Positions 61,801 to 64,000 of a DNA stretch of 64,000 nucleotides are shown piece by piece (positions within the stretch are counted from its first letter, which is position 1; every line of letters begins with the position of its first letter). This DNA comes from Paenibacillus piscarius (lineage in GTDB: Bacteria > Bacillota > Bacilli > Paenibacillales > Paenibacillaceae). Under the pieces are notes generated by a model. That model saw only the letters and a program-made list of their open reading frames with translations, was not told the origin of the DNA and made no database searches. Position numbers and translations under genes: made by a program. Location of the stretch: contig NZ_JAIEUI010000007.1 of assembly GCF_022234545.1 (NCBI RefSeq), forward strand, positions 213,340 to 277,339, in the 5' to 3' direction.

Positions 61801-63439
61801 GCTTGGCGCCGACCCGCTTGAAGGTTGTACCGGCCGGAGCATACAGCCCGTAGTGTCTGGTCACCATCTCAGGTGTTGGCGCGCCGTTGGAATTGGTGAC
61901 CGCAATGCCGATATGGTCTGCCGTTACTGTAGCGCCGTCTGCAGCGAGAATCGTAGTGTTGCTGTCGTTGAAGAAGCGGGCCCCGGCTGGCAGATACAGT
62001 TCAGGACTGGACGGATCGCTGAATTGCGAATAGAGGTACGGCGAGCCTTTGACGAACGTTGTCTTCAGCTTCTCCGCAGCGCCGTCGCTTAGCACCGCAG
62101 TCGCCGACCAGTCGCCGTAACCGGTAATCCGGTTGGACATGCCCGAAGTATTGATATTGCCGGCCATCAGGTACAAGTCCGGGCTTCCCGCGGCTTCCTG
62201 TGCCTTGCCGTCAGCACTTAAGTAGCCTGCGCCCGGATTCAGAATGCTCAGTCCCTGCTTGGTATATTTCGATTTAAGCGGAAGTGTGATAATGCCGTTA
62301 CCAAGCTGATTGATCATGATCGACTGCCACCAGTCATTGGAAGGCAGCGGCGCAGTCAGTGAATCCGATTTATACAGCGGATATTTGGGCTGGGGAACCG
62401 AGAGGTCATTCGCCGCATGGCTGCCTTGGCCTACGGGCACTGTGGTCAGCTGCGGCAAGGCCGGAATGTTATAGACTGGCTTCGGATCACCTGCCACATA
62501 ATCATAGGCCTGGAATTCAAAGATCGAGTACCCGAAGGAGGTGGCTCTGCTGATACCCTTCATCCGCAGATAACGGCCACTCGCATAGACGGGAAGATTA
62601 AGGGTGCCGCCGTCGCCGTGAAGCTCCCGGTATACTGTAGTCCATGAGCTGCCGTTATCTGACACCTGAATATCATAGATCCGGCCGGCGGCTGCCTCCC
62701 AGTTAATGATCACCCGGCCCAGCGTACGTACGCTGCCAAGGTCAACGCTCAGCCATTCATTATCGGTAGCGTTGGAGGACCAGCGTGTGTTCAGGTTGCC
62801 GTCCACCGCCAGCTCCGGCAAGGTAGAGCCGACAGGCAGATAGTCGGCCACCTGGTAGGATGAGGCCGTCGCGGGCTTATTCAAAGCCACATTCGGCCCA
62901 AGAACCACCGGAGGAGGATTAACGCCGCCGGTGCCGTAGACCTCGAACTCATAGAGGGAGATGCCGTATTGTGTCAGAATTCGCTCCGTGGCGAATACCC
63001 GGACATACCGGCCTGTGCCGCTGATCGTCAATTCATCCACACCGCCATTTCCGGTAGTTGTGGAATAGACATCCGTCCAGTTCAATTCGTCAGGGGATAC
63101 CTGGATTTTGTAAGCCTTGGCGTAAGCTCCTTCCCAGCGGAGCACTACACGGTCAATAGTAGCCGTTGCCCCGAGATCCACATAAATCCAGTTCGGGTCC
63201 GTGCCCCACGAGCTGCTCCACCTTGAACCTGTATTGCCATCCACCGCCAGATCCGGGGTATTATTGCCCTCCGTGCCCGAGGCATACGCCGGCCGGTCTT
63301 TGGAGAGCAGATACGAGTCCGCCGCATGTGCCCGTCCTGGCGGAAGGGCCAGCACGACACTCAGCAGCATGATGATGCTCAAACCCAGAGCGATTCCGCT
63401 CATTCCCTTCTTTCGCCTTACTGTTCTTGAATACGCCAT
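58865..63439 (-). CDS. GH81 endo-beta-1,3-glucanase with four discoidin domains
   Basis: 1524 residues, secreted: an RRKK-containing signal peptide with cleavage after AHA near residue 40. Discoidin/F5-8C domains lie at about 45-170 and 182-318, each with WIYVDLG or WLSVDLG strands. The GH81 catalytic region runs from about 325 to 1075; LPSNDWWQSI and GNNQEAAGESLFGW (about 845-858) are family motifs, the latter carrying the catalytic Glu residues. After it come two near-identical modules, each an HID-like (DUF1533) domain (LTADTTDNAAGQPIELMF type) followed by a discoidin domain, at about 1083-1300 and 1306-1524. It cleaves laminarin or fungal beta-1,3-glucan; the extra domains bind carbohydrate or the cell surface. 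It leads the operon. Confidence 0.93.
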   Translation of the reverse strand: MAYSRTVRRKKGMSGIALGLSIIMLLSVVLALPPGRAHAADSYLLSKDRPAYASGTEGNNTPDLAVDGNTGSRWSSSWGTDPNWIYVDLGATATIDRVVLRWEGAYAKAYKIQVSPDELNWTDVYSTTTGNGGVDELTISGTGRYVRVFATERILTQYGISLYEFEVYGTGGVNPPPVVLGPNVALNKPATASSYQVADYLPVGSTLPELAVDGNLNTRWSSNATDNEWLSVDLGSVRTLGRVIINWEAAAGRIYDIQVSDNGSSWTTVYRELHGDGGTLNLPVYASGRYLRMKGISRATSFGYSIFEFQAYDYVAGDPKPVYNIPALPQLTTVPVGQGSHAANDLSVPQPKYPLYKSDSLTAPLPSNDWWQSIMINQLGNGIITLPLKSKYTKQGLSILNPGAGYLSADGKAQEAAGSPDLYLMAGNINTSGMSNRITGYGDWSATAVLSDGAAEKLKTTFVKGSPYLYSQFSDPSSPELYLPAGARFFNDSNTTILAADGATVTADHIGIAVTNSNGAPTPEMVTRHYGLYAPAGTTFKRVGAKLKIQLGGGQNYLSLSALPAPSNLNFFYQHGYAFVTDTKVAYTFNETTSDVTTTFNAVTELKRSGFPNTTLMAQLPHQWKVTTTPLTAVSFPSIRGTMKVTEGNSFATKDKFHGIVPQFTEPGDSTYSRQDLLDYLALLDTDTATNLMQADAYWQGKKLHPLAMGVLIADQIGNESYKNLFLSRMKTVLTDWYTYTSGETDYYFDYNSDWGTLIYKNSEFGANSGITDHHFTYGYYVFASAVLATYDTDFRNKFSGMVDELIRDYANPSKTDSKYPYFRNFDPYEGHSWAGGYADNDSGNNQEAAGESLFGWVGQYMWSTLTGNTAFRDASIMGFTTELRAVQQYWFNYDQDNWLPGYTHKTVGQIYGSSNFFGTFFNGNPVYVYGIHWLPTAEYLTSYGFDTAKAAGLYNGFVADNGGPEPDWYHIVWPIQALSDPQAVLNKWNPALPQQNELFNTYWFVHNMATLGSRTKDIWAENGYSATVYKKGSDYRALVWNPTNAAITVTFRNSGGVTGSALVQAGKLVKVDPTKVTTDTLLTPPALTADTTDNAAGQPIELMFTENAAWRNAITAVKVDGVTATAANYSVEAGKITLNTALFPTAKTYTVTVTADGYTDTSVQQVITGGTTPSGNLALNKAVTASENPKQPAAGAVDGNDGTRWESDFSDPQWIQVDLGSAQTVSRILLNWEGAYAKAYTIETSADGANWATVYSTTTGDGDIDDISFTPVNARYVKVHGTERGTPYGYSLWELEVYGSGSAVTPLAPPALAADTTENAAGQPIELTFTEDAAWRNAITAVRVDGVAAAAANYTVAAGKITLNPALFPTGKTYTVTITAAGYNDASVQQVITGGTPPLVNLALNKAVTASENPKQPAAGAVDGDLGTRWESDFSDPQWIQVDLGSAQTVSRVLLNWEGAYAKAYTIETSADGTNWTTAYSTTTGDGDIDDISFTPVSARYVKVNGTERGTQYGYSLWELSIY

Positions 63440-63497
63440 TCCTTCATCCTCCTCTATACGATAGATTGCAGCTTTTCAGCCTGTAAATCTGACTTTT

Positions 63498-63549
63498 CCC
63501 GGAGTTCATTCTCGGAGTTCATTCTCGGAGTCCATTTCCGGGAGTACTT
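63498..63549. repeat. 13-bp tandem repeat in the GH81 promoter region
   Basis: CCCGGAGTTCATT, CTCGGAGTTCATT, CTCGGAGTCCATT and a degenerate fourth copy follow each other head to tail, and looser CCGGAGTC copies continue to about 63596. The repeats lie 59 nt and more upstream of the GH81 ATG, in the 5' leader or promoter. Confidence 0.75.
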
Positions 63550-63686
63550 ATCCTGGCATCCCTATGCCGGAGTCGTTACCCGGAGTCCTCATCAGCCCCC
63601 CTTACCTTGATTCTGGAAGTCTTCACCTTTCACACAAACACTTTCATAGATTCATAATAAGTATCCATAATAAGCGTACCCTTTAC

Positions 63687-63700
63687 CGAAACCGGTTGCA
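63687..63700. promoter_or_regulatory. Candidate cre/LacI-type operator upstream of GH81
   Basis: CGAAACCGGTTGCA centres on the palindrome AACCGGTT. Read on the minus strand it matches the CcpA cre pattern at all but the last position, and it also suits LacI-family operators. It lies about 250 bp upstream of the GH81 start, consistent with catabolite control of a polysaccharide-degradation operon. Confidence 0.5.
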
Positions 63701-63794
63701 ATTGCACAAATCAACGATTTTATGCAGAAAGTAAAGATTAAGTAAATTATGCAGCAGTTCGTAGTGTTCAGTTTACTATGTACATTTGATCCAC

Positions 63795-64000
63795 ACGCTT
63801 CCGCCATGCGCATTGGGCCCACACAGCGCCACCATGAGCAATGTAGTCGGTTTTTCGATTACATTTGGTCCGCGTGCCTCCATCATGCCCAATGTAGTCG
63901 GTTTTTCGATTACATTTGGTCCGCGCGCCTCCATCATGCCCAATGTAGTCGGTTTTTCGATTACATTTGGTCCGCGCACCACCACCCGACGCAATGTAGT
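63795..64000 (+). repeat. Family C 51-bp tandem repeat, four or more units, cut by the window edge
   Basis: GTCGGTTTTTCGATTACATT cores start at 63846, 63897, 63948 and 63999, exactly 51 bp apart; the last is cut off. A decayed unit lies before 63846. Compared with the 46.7-kb array, the second half of each unit (TGGTCCGCGCGCCTCCATCA) differs, but the core and period are the same. On this strand the stem TGTAGTCG/CGATTACA is complete with one G-U pair. Confidence 0.96.

Overview
The window looks like chromosomal DNA from a Paenibacillus-type, endospore-forming Firmicute. Support comes from strong AGGAGG-type ribosome binding sites with frequent GTG/TTG starts, a moderately high G+C content, and a gene set that includes a lipoteichoic-acid-synthase-like enzyme, ecsAB, ktrAB, sdhCAB, a YtrA-type GntR regulator, YesM/YesN-type two-component genes, Lpl-type sugar transporters, a YheC/YheD-type spore ATP-grasp protein and a tiny YjcZ-like sporulation peptide. 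No rRNA, tRNA, phage, transposase or CRISPR-cas genes were seen.

Layout. 1-5.3 kb: cell-envelope genes (a partial WsfD-like membrane glycosyltransferase and an LTA-synthase-like enzyme), then a 5'-deoxyadenosine-deaminase-type amidohydrolase behind a guanine-type purine riboswitch, and a GNAT. 5.4-17.5 kb: a probable spore-surface locus. It holds four translationally linked small proteins, an SpsI/RmlA-like nucleotidyltransferase, three family-2 glycosyltransferases (two with Arg-rich N-terminal tails), a 1580-residue fibre-like protein built from 136 uninterrupted 10-residue repeats, and a YheC/YheD ATP-grasp protein. 17.6-30 kb: housekeeping genes (psd, gpmA, an aminotransferase with a divergent AraC regulator, ecsAB, a DEAD-box helicase, an SDR, cheX, a LysR regulator, a PHP phosphatase). 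30-35.5 kb: nitroreductase, a small AT-rich membrane protein, GNAT, a Tat-exported phosphoesterase, a potassium channel and a DUF3891 protein. 35.7-40.4 kb: sdhCAB with a divergent LysR gene. 40.5-46.6 kb: an Lpl-type sugar ABC operon with a membrane-anchored AraC regulator. 46.9-49 kb: ktrAB. 49.1-53.6 kb: GntR/ABC operon and a CPBP protease. 53.7-63.4 kb: a beta-1,3-glucan operon (GH81 enzyme, solute-binding lipoprotein, response regulator, histidine kinase).

Two things stand out. First, several intergenic regions hold tandem arrays of three unrelated repeat families (A, B, C). All have exactly the same 51-bp unit length, and each unit contains a roughly 14-22 bp hairpin core. Families A and B occur in the same order and orientation at 7.6 kb and at 31.7 kb; family C occurs at 3.0, 46.7 and 63.8 kb and runs off the right edge. 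Second, the giant decapeptide-repeat protein sits in one transcriptional direction with three glycosyltransferases and a sugar-activating enzyme. It also neighbours several sigma-K-like promoter candidates (CATA-N3-TA), which suggests a glycosylated spore-surface fibre and its own decoration machinery.
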